In this document: one piece after another, positions 1 to 11,449 of the stretch
Layout: each line of letters opens with the position of its first letter
How positions within the stretch are numbered: position 1 is the first letter of the stretch
DNA from: Metallyticus violacea
Taxonomy: Eukaryota > Arthropoda > Insecta > Mantodea > Metallyticidae
Assembly (NCBI GenBank): GCA_030762175.1
Contig: CM060840.1
Coordinates: 39,500,501 to 39,564,500, forward strand
DNA length: 64,000 nt
Reading direction: 5' to 3'
Position numbers and translations under genes: made by a program
The notes under the pieces: model-generated
The model's database searches: none
Seen by the model: only the letters and a program-made list of their open reading frames with translations
Told to the model about the DNA's origin: nothing

Positions 1-3000
1 GAGTGTAAATTAACTATCCAAAAATGTGCTTTTGCAAAAATGCGCTTATCCGCTTTGCTTTGGAAAAGGGATGTTTTACAATATATCGATAACCTACATA
101 AAATTAGTCTATAACAAGTTAACAACTTAAAGACAATTTTGTTGAATTATTACATGGTAAATCTAAGTTATGTATATCTAAGAAATATACATAATTATAT
201 TTAAGAATTCGATTAGTAGTTTGATTGTTAAGTTTTGAAAACAAAGTCTCAAATGTGCAGCAATATATAGCATTTATATAGTACTGGACTCCTAAGTATC
301 GACCGCACTCTCGGTGTTTTCTCATATGGGCAACTTGACTGAGCATTTAGCTCGCGGGGTAGAAAGCAAGATCACACCAGTTATGTATGAGTTAGGCAAA
401 TTCTGTGTGGGAAGGCTCATTGACTGAAAAGTGTGTTATGGCTTAGCATATAAACACAAACTCTTAATGTGCTATTTAGTTAAGTTTTTACGCTGCCGTT
501 TCTTAAATATAATCTTTCTGTCATGGGATATTTTATTTTATTAGTTGAAGATCTAGTGAACCATTTTATTTTTGTTAAACATTAATTTAGCGCTGCGATA
601 AATACGAAAAGACATTAAAAGTTAATACTGAACTCTATGCTTGAAAGCTATAGAAGGCATAAGTGTTAAAGTAATATATACTGGGGAATTCTGTGATTAT
701 TTAATATAAAATTAAAACTTGCTTTAAAGCTAATAAAATATATAATAAAAATCAGCCAATATTGGCATTTAACAATTGAAGTAATCATTTCTACGATAGT
801 CTGGTAATGTATTGACGTGACAAAGCAAAGCTTAATTTACCCCCTACTAACCCACTCTACCCTTAGCGAGAACATTCAGTGGTACAGTTTAAAAGCAAAA
901 TTTAGAGTTATAAGAATTATATATATATATAATATTAATGAAAAATAAAAATAAAGAAACACTATTAACAATGTAACAAATTAACACTAATAATAAAAGT
1001 AGATAAAGATAAAACACAGAGAAAGAGTCACACTTGAAATTGCTATATTTCGAACTACTGCGAGTTCTTCAATGGCAAGAAGCTAGACTTTCTAGCTTCA
1101 ATCGGATCCTACCTCTCCATCTGTCGAATTATTAAACTGGCTCCGTCTTAAGGAACGAAGAACTTTTCACTCTCTCACTTTTGCAAATCTTTCACACTCC
1201 AAGTTACCTTGAATCTTATTTTCATAAAATATCTTCATATCATAGTCTGGATAGTAAATCACATCACAGTTTACTATCGATACTGCTTCACATTCTATCT
1301 CTTTCACAGTTTCTATTGCTCGTCTTTGGAAGCCCTTATCTTGTAATGTTAGGGTCTGTCGCACCATTTCACAATTTAAAACATCTTACTGTTAATACTC
1401 TATAAAAAGCGTGATCATAGCTTGTTTGTAGTTTAATATTTTATAGCGTATTTAATTCCCTACTTGATAAGTTTTAGGTGTATGTTTATAATTTTACTAA
1501 TAAGTATAAATTAATCCTTGCAATGTTATTTAGTTTATTGTAATTGCCAATATTTTTGTTAGTGTGCAGTGTACTGCTTGCAGCTGGAGAGATGACTAGC
1601 GACGTATGCGAGGATGAAAGCCTTTTTCTGCCAAGTAAAACATTACGCTCTATCATCTAATTAAATACTTAAAATTCGGCTCATTATCATTGCGTTAACG
1701 CAAGCAGAATATTAATAGTTGCGTTATCAGGACAGTCCTCTGATAGCCTGACTAGCCATCTCTCCAGCTCGCAGCATTATTTAAAACTTATTTTGCAACG
1801 GAATTACCTATAAATAATTAATTTAAATTTGTAGCAATATTAATATACTATTTTGTGTCGAAAATACATTAATGGTGTAGAAGAGAAGATCTGATGATCT
1901 TAGTATTATTAATTTAAATAAATTAATAATCTAATCTAACTTCGCTTTCTTTGAGATCGATATACATATTGCAGCAGGAAGTCAAAAATGTTGCTGTCAA
2001 ACACAGAATTTTAATCTGGTTCAGGATATCAGTCTGCTCAGATCAGATTTCCGGATCCGCTGCACACACTTCATTGATAGGGACTCTCAATTTAAAAGTT
2101 GATAAGCAGTAATAAAGAGCAAACGGATGTTTAATTCTTAACCTTGTGATACGCATAGTGCTGAACAAGTAAGACACGGCACTATGTTTTCTTTTTTGCT
2201 TTATTAATTGTTTTAATGAAAAGTCTGAACTTATTCCTGTTTTTGTGATCAATCAATTCTTATCAGAGTATTTAGCTCTTACGTATGAACTCCCAAGATA
2301 TATTTTTTTGTTTTAGCTTGCACATTTACTTTTGCTATCCACATATTCACATTCACATAATCTACATTTTCCGTTTGTGTACTTAGGCAATAAAATCAGC
2401 TTAGGAATAACCGTAGATAAGTTTAGCTCAGTGGTATTGTAACTTCACTATTAAAAAAATCCAAATACGTTGAGCGACTATTTTTAAGACCCACAATGGG
2501 AACGGTAGAACAAAGAATGAAACTATTAAATGGAACCTGTAAAATAAATCAGTGTCATTCTCCACGGAAGAGGTCAATGAATCAGATGAGTCACAATAAA
2601 CATCGACATAATGGCAGGACTAAAAGGCGAGCAGTTGCAATTTCAATGAAGAAAAGCTGACACAGTTAAGGGACACAGAGCCGTCCTTGAAAGTGACAGA
2701 AAGTAAGCAAGAGAAATAATGGTTCTGTGATTGTAATTCTACACCAGTTCCACTACAGCATATGCCTTTTTTAGCTGACCATTGACTTAATCAGACTAAA
2801 TTTTGTCTCAAATAGTTTGTTTGACCAACGTTGCATTGTAAAATCAATTGTTGACTTCTTTCTAAATGGTAGGATCACTTAAAATTTGCCGACAAATGTT
2901 TTAACACTGCTTTATTCATTGTCGCTTTGACAACATTGTTCTTATCGCAACATCTGTAGATTATGAAGATGTGTCTGTAGCCTATACTCAAAACCTCTAT
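1..3000. other. A+T-rich non-coding stretch, no convincing gene
   Basis: This stretch holds only short chance frames. The least random is a 66-codon minus-strand frame at 1167-1367, with a donor-like CAAG/GTAACT inside it near 1208. I see no homology to any family and no matching acceptor, so I do not call a gene. A weak exon-like segment near 2642-2702 is listed among rejected items. Confidence 0.6.
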
Positions 3001-3045
3001 ATATATATATATATATATTTTGTTTTGTTTTGTTTTGTTTTATAA
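3000..3045. repeat. (TA)n followed by (TTTTG)n microsatellite
   Basis: About ten TA units run directly into four to five TTTTG units. This compound simple repeat adjoins a tRNA-like repeat fragment on its right, so the TTTTG block may be the decayed A-rich tail of that minus-oriented element. Confidence 0.85.
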
Positions 3046-3130
3046 CTTCTCCAGGCAGTTTGACCTGACCGGGAATCGAACCTAAGATTTCCAGATTAAT
3101 ATTCGCAAGCTGTACCACATACTAGGGAGA
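3046..3130 (-). repeat. tRNA-like SINE head fragment, unassigned family
   Basis: Read on the minus strand, the segment contains GGTTCGATTCCCGG, a near-perfect RNA polymerase III B box. An A-box-like stretch lies about 50 nt upstream of it. It is not an intact tRNA because the acceptor stem does not pair. The TTTTG tract that follows it on the minus strand would fit a SINE tail. A similar B-box-like segment, with GGATTTGAACCTAAGATCTC on the plus strand, occurs near 60710-60730. Confidence 0.4.
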
Positions 3131-3319
3131 TTCAAAATTAATTTAACTTATTTTCTAAACTATAATATTTCCTTATAAGATTGTGTATCGCGACCGGCAG
3201 CGACCATACTTTCTCTGTCACCCTTCTCTCTTTGTTATGCCCTTGAGCATCACTTTCTGAACTATTCCATACCGGTCTCACGGCAGTATACCTATATTCA
3301 TTCATGAGGATGGTTTGTC

Positions 3320-3619
3320 GGTCCTGGTGGTGTAGTGGTAACCATACTTGCCTTCTAAACCCAAGATCGCGGGTTCAAACCCGGCCAGGATCGATAGATT
3401 TTTTTCGGGCGTAAAAATCCTAAGTGTGGCTTCCTTCGGAAGGAAAGTAAAGCCGTGGGTCCCGTGTCGTACATTTACAGCACGATAAAGAACCTCAAGC
3501 CTGAAAGAAGAGGCCTCTGAGCAAAATTTGTCGGCCATTTCACGCCCTGAGTTGAATGGGATGCTAATGACCTGTGATGTTAAAGAGCGTCCGTAAATAA
3601 ATCGAATCAAAAAAAAAAA
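3320..3619 (+). repeat. SINE family A, full-length copy with target-site duplication
   Basis: The element starts with a tRNA-like head (GGTCCTGGTGGTGTAGTGGT, then a B box GGTTCAAACCC near 3373-3383). It continues through a ~200 bp body containing CCGTGGGTCCCGTGTCGTAC and AAGAGGCCTCTGAGCAAAAT, and ends in AATAAATCGAATC plus an A tail. Imperfect 14-bp duplications flank it at 3304-3317 and 3619-3632 (ATGAGGATGGTTTG versus ATGAAGATGGTTAG). This indicates insertion by target-primed reverse transcription, which needs a partner LINE. The head is near tRNA length, but its anticodon arm has an oversized loop, so it is tRNA-derived and not a functional tRNA. The 102-codon minus-strand frame inside it has no coding meaning. 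Confidence 0.93.
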
Positions 3620-4065
3620 TGAAGATGGTTAGACAATCAGTATATATACGTGTGTGTATACACATATATGTTTATTTTTCCATTCTAGACGTAACATAAG
3701 CTAAATATGGCTAATTTCGCACTATTGAAAATGAGAAAATATTTTCGAAACATTCTTCGGATAATGAATATTTTTCTTTTCATTTCATTGCATACTACAT
3801 TTCATATTTTGCATTTTTGTTTTCTTTTTGTGCTAGTTTTCAAAAATTACCAATAAGGTTTTAAGGTCATTCTTATAATATTAAAGCATATTTATTTCTG
3901 AAACTATGTCTCTATGTGTTATTCTAAAATGTCTTACCTGAAATGTATTTCGTCCATTTATTTTGCTTCTTAATGAGGGTTTACTGTAATTTAATATTGG
4001 TTTTTATCTGTTCATATATATATCTAATATATTTGTCAATATATTAAATGATGCTAGAGACTGAG

Positions 4066-4250
4066 ACAGATAGCCAAGGTACAGTGAGGTACGCGCTCTA
4101 GAAAGGGGGGTCTACAGTTCGACTCTCACCTGGCCGAGGTTTATTACAGGTTTTCTCAGTCCTTATTATTGGTAAATGCCAGGAAAATACCCTTAACTTA
4201 GCTCAAAATTCCTTTTCTGATGTGTAATTTCATCTCGTATATTATAGTGT
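4066..4250 (+). repeat. SINE family B copy, diverged
   Basis: A tRNA-like head near 4073-4137 (GTACGCGCTCTAG, then TTCGACTCTCACCTGGCC) is followed by a body. The body shares GTTTTCTCAGTCC, GGTAAATGCCAGG, ATACCCTTAACTTAGCTC and ATTTCATCTCG with the copies at 13365 and, inverted, 45043. It is more divergent than the family A copies and I see no clear target-site duplication. Confidence 0.6.
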
Positions 4251-5289
4251 TCACCAAAACAGATAAAAAAAGAATGTCAACCACTTTTAAAATAAGTCCT
4301 GGAGACATTGGGCTACATTTTTTTATTTTTTTGTATTCCTGTATTACTAATTACATTTTTTGTTTGTTTTGTTATATGCAAAATGAATTATGTATTCACT
4401 CTGTAGTGAACTTGTTAGGTAAAGGAAATAAAGGTATGATTCCATAATCATATTTTAGAGTGAGGAAGGTTGTGGGGAAAATACAAAGCAAATTATTCGG
4501 AATACTCTCCTATTTGCAAAGCTTCGTCTTCGTGACATTGTTCCGACTTGTATTTTCGTATAAATTTGGATTTACTAAGCGAAAGCAACCTTTGTGTTCA
4601 TCTGAACTCTTCATTATGGTAATAATCTATTAGTTCAAACCATTACTCGAAAACATAATAGAAAAACATTTTTATTCCTTTTCGAGAGCAGGGTGCTGCC
4701 TACGACCCACAAGAAAAACATTCAAATGAAGTTTCATTCCAAACAACCGATTACAAAAATAAACATTTAATTCAGGATTCGCTATGGATGACATTCGATT
4801 GCAGCTGGACCTGATCACATTTGCCACATTGCCTGAAGGTTGACAGCTGCTTTAAGGCCTTTTTGTATTGCTCGTCACGAAATTCTTCTCCCTCTCGCTC
4901 CAGCGGCTTATCTCAAGTTTGTCCTTGTTATAACATCCATCAAGCTGCTACATACTGCTTCACTTGAATTTTAAACCACCACAATAGTTTCATATATATC
5001 GCCAAGGTAACGTTTCTCTGCCATAAGCCCTCTAGCACTGTTAAAGCGGAACGATGAAAACCGCAATCTTTTGTAACTCTTCGAAAGGTTCTCGCGTTTT
5101 AGTTACGCCATTATACCCATGCCCTCATTCCGCTAAGCAATTGGAGTTTGTATATACTAGTGGAAACCAGGAGACCTTCAGTGGACGCGAGAATTCTGAT
5201 AAGAATATGATTAAAGTTCCAGTGACGTAGGGAATTGAGCTTGTTCAGTCGTGTATATCTCGCATACTAAATCAGTTACATCAGTTACA

Positions 5290-5735
5290 TTCAAATATGT
5301 GTAACAGAAATCGTAAGTTCTGCAGGAGAGAATGTCATGCTAAATTTCCAGGGGTAAGATTTCCATCTCGAAGTGCAATTTTCAGGTTAGTGAGTAAAGT
5401 TCGAGTCCAAGGTGTTTTCATTGAAAGAAGCCAACATCAGAAAAGGATCTTAACAGAGGAGACGTTTTATAAAATAGGCTATCGATTAGAAACTTCACCT
5501 CGATAGTCTTTTACCACAATTAGACTAGTATATTAGTATATGTGTTGGCAGTGTGTATAAAGCCATTCAGATGCTGCATCGTAATCCACACAATTACTTC
5601 TGTACCTGAAATAAAGCGGAAACAAAATATCCCAAGGGTAGTTTTCAAAAAACTTAGAGGATCAATTGCACGAGTGTCTCAAAATCTTTTCAGGTATGTC
5701 TCATGCTTAGGAAGGCACTTTGAGCATCTACTATA
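5290..5735 (+). pseudogene. Tc1/IS630-type transposase relic, N-terminal HTH plus C-terminal tail
   Basis: The open frame at 5297-5506 carries a pattern typical of an insect Tc1/IS630-superfamily transposase that begins with a DUF4817-like helix-turn-helix domain. It has CHAKFPGVRFPS, then a basic linker, then RILTEETFYKIGYRLETSPR, matching the family's usual LTEE..(D/G)IG.RLE.SPR block. At 5640-5733 a second frame reads toward RHFEHLL and a stop, resembling the extreme C-terminus of the same family. The DDE catalytic core that should lie between (several hundred residues) is missing. It is therefore an internally deleted, dead copy. Family assignment rests on remembered motif patterns, not a search, and no terminal inverted repeats were identified. 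Confidence 0.6.
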
Positions 5736-5739
5736 ATGG

Positions 5740-7095
5740 TACAATATTAATTACTATTTTTATCAATAAATAGCGATAGAAACAAAAAATATGCGCGGTA
5801 TGAGTTCCGACGAGCAACATAATTTCCCTTCGCAACCGGCAGGTGGAAGAGCCGCTACGCAGTAACTTCCCGTTTGGATAATATGTAGCTTCCAATTGCG
5901 TAGCGGAATGAAGGTCCTGTATATAAATGAAGAAATTATAGAAAAAAGTGTTACGCTATTGTCAAAGATTTCAGAAATAAGGTGAAAAATGTTCGTCCTT
6001 AACTCCATGGAAACTTGCACTTTGTAAGCACTAGATTAACATTGGATAGATAGGAAATTCCGAAGCCCCGGCGAATGCTTGGTAATTTTTGACATACGTA
6101 TGTGAAGCGAAACTTGTAATAACTCAAAATAGAGCAAAATATACATCATTTTTTCATTTAAATGCTTTTTAAGTTGAAATTAAATTATAAAGAAAGTATT
6201 TTAGACTTAATAAACCAAGAAATACAAATACGAATTTCTATGCTAGTTCGCTTTTGAATAAGTTTTTCTATATATCTGTCTTTTCTAATTCTGTAATTAT
6301 TCGTAGTGAAAAACATGTCTCACGTAGTTGAAGACTCACTATATTATTCTGGTTGTAAAATATATATTGTTAACAAACAGAAAGGTTTATATCTATATTT
6401 CATTAAATTTCAAATATGAGTCACACATCTCCAAAAGTTACGTTTTATTTTATTATTCGTACAACATTTTATGTTATAAGCAAATATCTGGACGGAGAAA
6501 TATTGATTAATATTCTCGTACAAAAGCGAACCTTGGTACGAGGCCAAACCAGAGTTTACATCTGCGTCAGCATTCATTTCATCATTAAAGCCACTTTTCT
6601 TCGGGCCAGGTCACATACATGGTCATCAAATTTCCACATAATAAGGCTTTACAATTCTTGCATCGTTCATCGCTTTAGGCAAACCTTAATATTAGGAGCA
6701 AAAACCAGCCATGTTCCGAAAACTAATCATTATGTAAATAACGTTACAGTCTTTTGCAATTGTCCTAATTTACAACTATCATTGGTAATATTTCCTTTCA
6801 TATTTGCCTTATAGCTGAATAATTTATTTATTTTAATTTATACAAGTGGTATAAAAATAAAATCATAATTTCTTTAGTCAGTTTCTCAAACATGGCGGAA
6901 AATATTTTTAAATCTGGGAGCTAGTAAAAAATAAATGCTAATAAGGTTTGTATATGAGTTATCTTCAAATAGCATATAAAATGGCTTGGTACACTGCTGA
7001 TCCTGCATGTGTAATTCTTGAGGAAAGAAGAGGGGTGTACTATTCAACCTATCTCAGCTCCTATTTCAATAGCTCTTATATGACATTTTCTTGTT
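5740..7095. other. A+T-rich DNA, no supported gene
   Basis: A 132-codon plus-strand frame at 6416-6814 is the longest in the window. It starts within repetitive A+T-rich sequence and shows no recognisable domain, so I treat it as chance. A short GC-richer patch at 5795-5880 may be an old repeat. Confidence 0.55.
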
Positions 7096-7102
7096 TTAAC
7101 AG

Positions 7103-7198
7103 ATCTTTGGCAAACGAGGAATGCTGTCACAGGCAGCTGCCTTTCTATTACTAATGAAGAACTTGAGCTTCTAGAATGCTTCCAACTTCCCAATAAAG
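7103..7198 (+). CDS. Candidate internal exon of an unidentified host gene (phase 1-1, 96 nt)
   Basis: A pyrimidine-rich tract ending TTTTAACAG precedes position 7103 and a donor AAAG/GTAATT follows 7198. Between them one frame is open throughout: two bases finishing a codon, 31 full codons, then one base starting the next. The exon is therefore symmetric, with phase-1 introns on both sides. It encodes LWQTRNAVTGSCLSIT followed by NEELELLECFQLPNK, an even residue mix with acidic and leucine-rich segments, unlike the phenylalanine/lysine-rich chance frames elsewhere. The last base (G) plus the first two bases of the candidate exon at 57170 (GC) form a glycine codon, so the two could splice in frame. 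I do not recognise the protein. It could still be chance, since acceptor-donor pairs of this size do occur in 64 kb. Confidence 0.5.
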
Positions 7199-7199
7199 G

Positions 7200-8538
7200 T
7201 AATTACTTCACCTATTCATCAATAATAAAAAAATTAGAGGAAAATATTTTTACTAAGCAAACATAGCACGGTTGTTTTTAAGAAGACTAAATATTAGGAA
7301 AGCCTTTAGTTGCGATTCTTGCATGTTCCTCGGTAGTTCATTTGTAACCTCATGAACGCGGTAAGGCACATCATCTTAAAATCAAGTACTGTAATTGTAT
7401 AATATTGACATAATTTAATTTAACAACATGCTGCGTAAAATGGAAGAAAAACTCTAATTGACTGCAAATAAATTTTGATTGAAACACACATCACTCTTTC
7501 AGCAAAAATTCCTTTCATTTTATTTTTATTGCTTTTTTTTTTTTGTTAGTAAAATGTAGTACATTTTAAATATTAATATTAATTTAGTGTCTGTGAAAAG
7601 AGTGCAAGCATTTTAAGGCTCGTGACAGTGAGTAAGTAAATATACAGAACTGGTAAAAACAACACTAAATTAATTTCAGATAGCTATAAAAATACATTTC
7701 ACTTCTTTCTCTGAACTTTTATATTAATTACTACCTAGCAAAATCATTTATTAGTCCCTGGAGGTATATTGATCCTTTGCTTTTCTACACTTATTGAATA
7801 ACTTCTCCTATTTGTTCTAACCTTTTTAAATGTACTTTTTGGATACCTGTATAACAAATTTGGAGTTGTAGTTCTATTTTTGGGCAAACAATCAGTACCC
7901 TCTTCTTTTCTTTAGGTCCAATGTATCCAGATCGAGTTTAGAGATATTATCTTACTGTAAGGTGACTCTTTTCTCTAGATACTAGATACCATTCCATGAC
8001 ACTGAAGTATTCTATTATAGATTTATCTTCCCTTCAATTTTTACAATATTTCCAAATTTTTTCCTTGAACAATATCCTTAAACCACAATAGTTACTCAAT
8101 ATGTTTGACACTTAACAGAATACACACGTGAGAGACCTTTCTCTTTTGCATTGACGCAGGTTTATAATATTCTACTCTGATACCAAAATGTTCATGTTTG
8201 GATTGATCTGTTAAAAATACTCTTACTTCAATCAATCAGCAGATGTCCAGTGTTAATTTTGCCTAATCCGTTTCAGTCTCTTCCTTATATTAATAGGCGT
8301 TTAGCCATGGTTTCCTTACTGGCACATGAACTGTCAGATGTCTCCTTTTTACTGTTTTAACAGTTACAATATTCTTGATCACTTCTATTAGTTCTACAAA
8401 AAATTGTGGAGCAATTTTGCTTGCTTGTAAAGTTAATGTATTTATTATCACTTTTTGTTGTTTTATGAGGTTATGTGGTCATAGCACATCTTGGTTACCA
8501 TCAGTATTGTATGATGGGCAAGGGTGTAACGCAATCCC
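7200..8538. other. A+T-rich DNA, no supported gene
   Basis: I see nothing beyond T-rich tracts (poly-T near 7530) and short chance frames. If the exon at 7103-7198 is real, this is the start of its downstream intron. Confidence 0.55.
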
Positions 8539-9698
8539 TGAAGCTGTCCCTGGCTCCCCGTAAATTACAGAATAATTGAAATAATTAATATTTGTAATTT
8601 TAGAATCAGCAACTCAGTAGTTACGTGCAAGTATGTTGTGCATTTTCTTTCACTGGAAGAATTTAAATGACAAAACTCGTACATGTAGAATTACTATTGT
8701 ATAGTTTTGAAATGCGTTCATAATGTATAATTTTGGTAGTATTTTAGAGATAGCATGTACTAATATAGCAAAGTAAGGAAAAACCCACGTCTTTCTCAGA
8801 TCAAGTAACATTTGACAAAAAGTCAGACAGTGCAAGTTGATCCGTTCTTGTATAGGGTTCTAGCTAGGGTTGGAAATGCCCCCGCTTCAGGCAGACACCG
8901 GCCTGTTTGGAGGCAAAGTTGCAGGTGTCCGAGTAATGAGGGCATTGACAGTAACGTATGAAATCTGTTTAAATTCGTCTTATTGATCATTAGCAGAGCA
9001 TTTGGCTTGACAAAAAATGTCCAGAGAATAGAAATGAAATTCAGTGAGGTAAGCACTCACCTATGAGCTACGTCAATACGAAACTGGCGGGAATATTTTG
9101 CGCCGCTGTCCGTGGATAGCGTCATTTTATATTGAGTATAAAAGGGACAGATTTTGCCCAAAAGTCGCGCAGTCTCAGAATTTTCCGGACCCAGATACGT
9201 GTGACTGCCGTCGCCCGGAGATTAGCAAAAGAGCGGCCTAAGTACCAAGTACCAGTTCCGACAATAACGAGATTTGAATGTCAATCATCACGCTAGATAC
9301 CGATACAACATTACTGGGCGGCATTAAGAATACTGTTGAAATAACAACCTCTTCGCATTCGGCAACATTTTGTAAACGCAATAAATTTACGTGTTTGCCA
9401 AGATTACCTTGCCTGTGGTTCGATGTGAGTTTACTTAAATATTCATATTCTGGAGAACAAACTACCTCAGCAACTAAATCAGAGGTGTTATTTATCGGCG
9501 CATCCCCCCCCCTTCATTCAGCCCTGGCTAGCTTACAGCTGCCAGAAATCAGCGGAAAGCCCTAGAAAGAGAGAGAGAGGGAGTCATGTAAGCAAAATTA
9601 TTGGTCTGCAGCAACCATGGCAAAATCTGCGATCAGTGGGTTTAAATTAATTTACACCGAAACCATACAGCCCAATTTCCATCCACCGCCAATTAAAA
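8539..9698 (+). mobile_element. LTR-like repeat, copy 1 (possible solo LTR)
   Basis: This ~1.16 kb block is collinear with 48271-49492. Both begin TGAAGCTGTCCCTGGCTCC. They share landmarks in order: AGACAGTGCAAGTT / AGACAATGCAAGTT, an ACTGGCG(G/C)GAA block, a TATA box, GTCTCA..GTTCTCCGG-like leader sequence, a GTCGCCCGG block, GCAACTAAAT, TTATTTATCGGCGCAT, AGCTTACAGCTGCCAGAAATCA and TGCGAT..GTG. A 5' TG, an internal TATA box and a later AATAAA (9380-9385) are what an LTR with U3-R-U5 would show. No gag-pol sequence adjoins it, so it may be a solo LTR. It could instead be another long repeat with its own promoter. Class assignment is inference; the homology between the copies is direct observation. 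Confidence 0.6.
9137..9144 (+). promoter_or_regulatory. TATA box inside LTR-like repeat copy 1
   Basis: TATAAAAG lies within a GAGTATAAAAGGGACAG context. About 30 bp downstream comes a conserved leader (AGTCTCAGAATTTTCCGG). The equivalent position in copy 2 carries TATATAAG, so the element is conserved between otherwise diverged copies and probably set transcription start for the mobile element. Confidence 0.55.
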
Positions 9699-9699
9699 G

Positions 9700-10367
9700 T
9701 ATTACATCCTCCAACATAGAGTCACATTCTGTAGCAGTTTGACGAATCGACACACCTACATTCATCATTGCTAGGATTGCAGTTTTCAAGTGTTATTTTC
9801 GCCCTTAAAGCCATAGCAAGCATGTAATCTTTTGAAGTATCACCAACTAAACTGAACTCCATACAATAAGTAGCAATTCAGTTCCAGGTTTCTGTAGCTT
9901 TTCTTTCTGTATAATAACAAATCTCAATTTACTGAAATACCTATTTCATATAAAGAAAGGAGTGAATTGATATTAACGAACTGTATTATAATTAAGGATA
10001 AAATGATATGTCTAAGTATGTGTGTATCATATATGCATAAATATTTGAAAAACAGAGTGTTATGCCATAAATTTGGTCATAAATGAAGGTATAAATGCAA
10101 TATAGCCTAAAAGATAATCATGATGAATTCATAAAAGACATGACTGAAATGATAAAGTAAGATCATATTCTATAGCATTTATTAAGGCTTATATATTATA
10201 TTAATACGTAATCAGCACAAAAAATAGAGCACTAGAAATAATTATACCACTAAATAGAACAAATATTATCTTTAATTCTCTGTATGTATATTCTAGCAAT
10301 TATTAACATTGTTTACTGAAAAGATATTGAGAGTGAGGATATGTGTGATTTAACTGAATATTTTCAT

Positions 10368-10369
<2 letters not shown>
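9700..10369. other. A+T-rich DNA, no supported gene
   Basis: Beyond the end of the homology with the 48-49 kb repeat I see no coding or structural signal until the TA microsatellite. Confidence 0.55.

Positions 10370-10420
<51 letters not shown>
10370..10420. repeat. (TA)n microsatellite, about 25 units
   Basis: An uninterrupted alternating AT tract of roughly 50 bp. It is self-complementary and could extrude a cruciform; such tracts are usually highly length-polymorphic. Confidence 0.95.
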
Positions 10421-10424
<4 letters not shown>

Positions 10425-11150
10425 TCAAGTCCTGTTTACGAAGCTACAATAACTTTCTCACTGAAGTATTTTTATTCAAAACCCACTCCGTCTGAAGATT
10501 GATATGAATTACTCCTTAAGCATAGTTGGGTTTTAATGTTTCTGTTACCTTTTCTTTGATTCAAATAACTTCAATTTTTTTTCTAGCAACTATGCAGAAT
10601 GTTATTCGTTTCTTCACTATTAACTTCAGTATCTTTTCTGTTTTTCTTAAAAGTATGGTACTTATTTTCTTAACCATAAACAATCTGACAAATTTGATCT
10701 GTAATTAGCAGTATATTTTGGACAATAGTCCAGTCTTAAATACATTCGTTGATGCCATTTCAACAATATCCATCTTGCGTGATCTCATTGTATTGAACCT
10801 TTGCGATTTCAATTTCGATTTCGAGCCATATTTAGGTATAAGTTATTTTTATATGTATGTTACAGTTTCTGGGAAAGTGCTAATATAATGTTTTTTGTAA
10901 TATCCTGTTCTTCTTTAGGTTGCAACAGCTGCTTTGGAGACCAACTTTCGTAAGATCGATACACACTGCGTATTCCTCGTATACTTTTAGATTGCTAGTT
11001 GTTTCGTTAGTAGACCTCGCTGTTTTTTCTTTATATACCTCCAGAAGTTTTAATAAATGCAATTTGCTCAAGTTACCCGCAAATTCTACTCTGGAAAGAA
11101 ATATAAATGTCTTTGGTTTATATGACTTGTTATATGTAGAATGATTCCAA
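10421..11150. other. A+T-rich DNA, no supported gene
   Basis: Only short chance frames are present. Confidence 0.5.
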
Positions 11151-11155
11151 ATGTC

Positions 11156-11449
11156 TATCCTGGTGAGGTAGTGGTAACCATACTTGCCGCCTAAACCCAA
11201 GATCTTGGGTTGGATCCCGATAGGACCGATGGATTCTTTCGGGCGTAAAAGTCATAAGTATGGCATCCTTTGGAAGGGAAGTAAAGTCGTGAGTCCCATG
11301 TTGTACATTTACGGCATTTAAAAGAATCTCAAGCCTGAAAGAAGAAGCCTCTGAGCAAAATTTGTCAGCCGTTTCAAGCCCTGAATTGAATGGGACTCTG
11401 GTGACCTGAGATGTTAAAGAGCGTCCATAAATAAACCAAATCAACAAAA
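11156..11449 (+). repeat. SINE family A copy
   Basis: The body aligns from the tRNA-like head (TATCCTGGTGAGGTAGTGGT) through TTTCGGGCGTAAAA, AAGTCGTGAGTCCCATG and GAGCAAAATTTGTCAGCCG to the tail TAAATAAACCAAATCAAC. The B box is altered (GGGTTGGATCCC), which would weaken Pol III transcription. Substitutions throughout suggest an older copy than those at 3320 and 31979. I could not settle the target-site duplication. Confidence 0.9.

Noticed and set aside
2642..2702. Upstream exon that would join the 7103 exon in phase (ends GAAA/GTAAGC)
   Set aside because: There is no pyrimidine tract before the only possible acceptor and an in-frame stop lies just upstream. The phase agreement is likely chance.
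3320..3395. A tRNA gene on the plus strand (A and B boxes, near tRNA length)
   Set aside because: The anticodon arm has an oversized loop and the sequence continues into a ~300-bp body repeated elsewhere. It is the head of a SINE.
6416..6814. Longest open frame in the window (132 codons)
   Set aside because: It has no recognisable domain, no splice context and a composition like random A+T-rich sequence.
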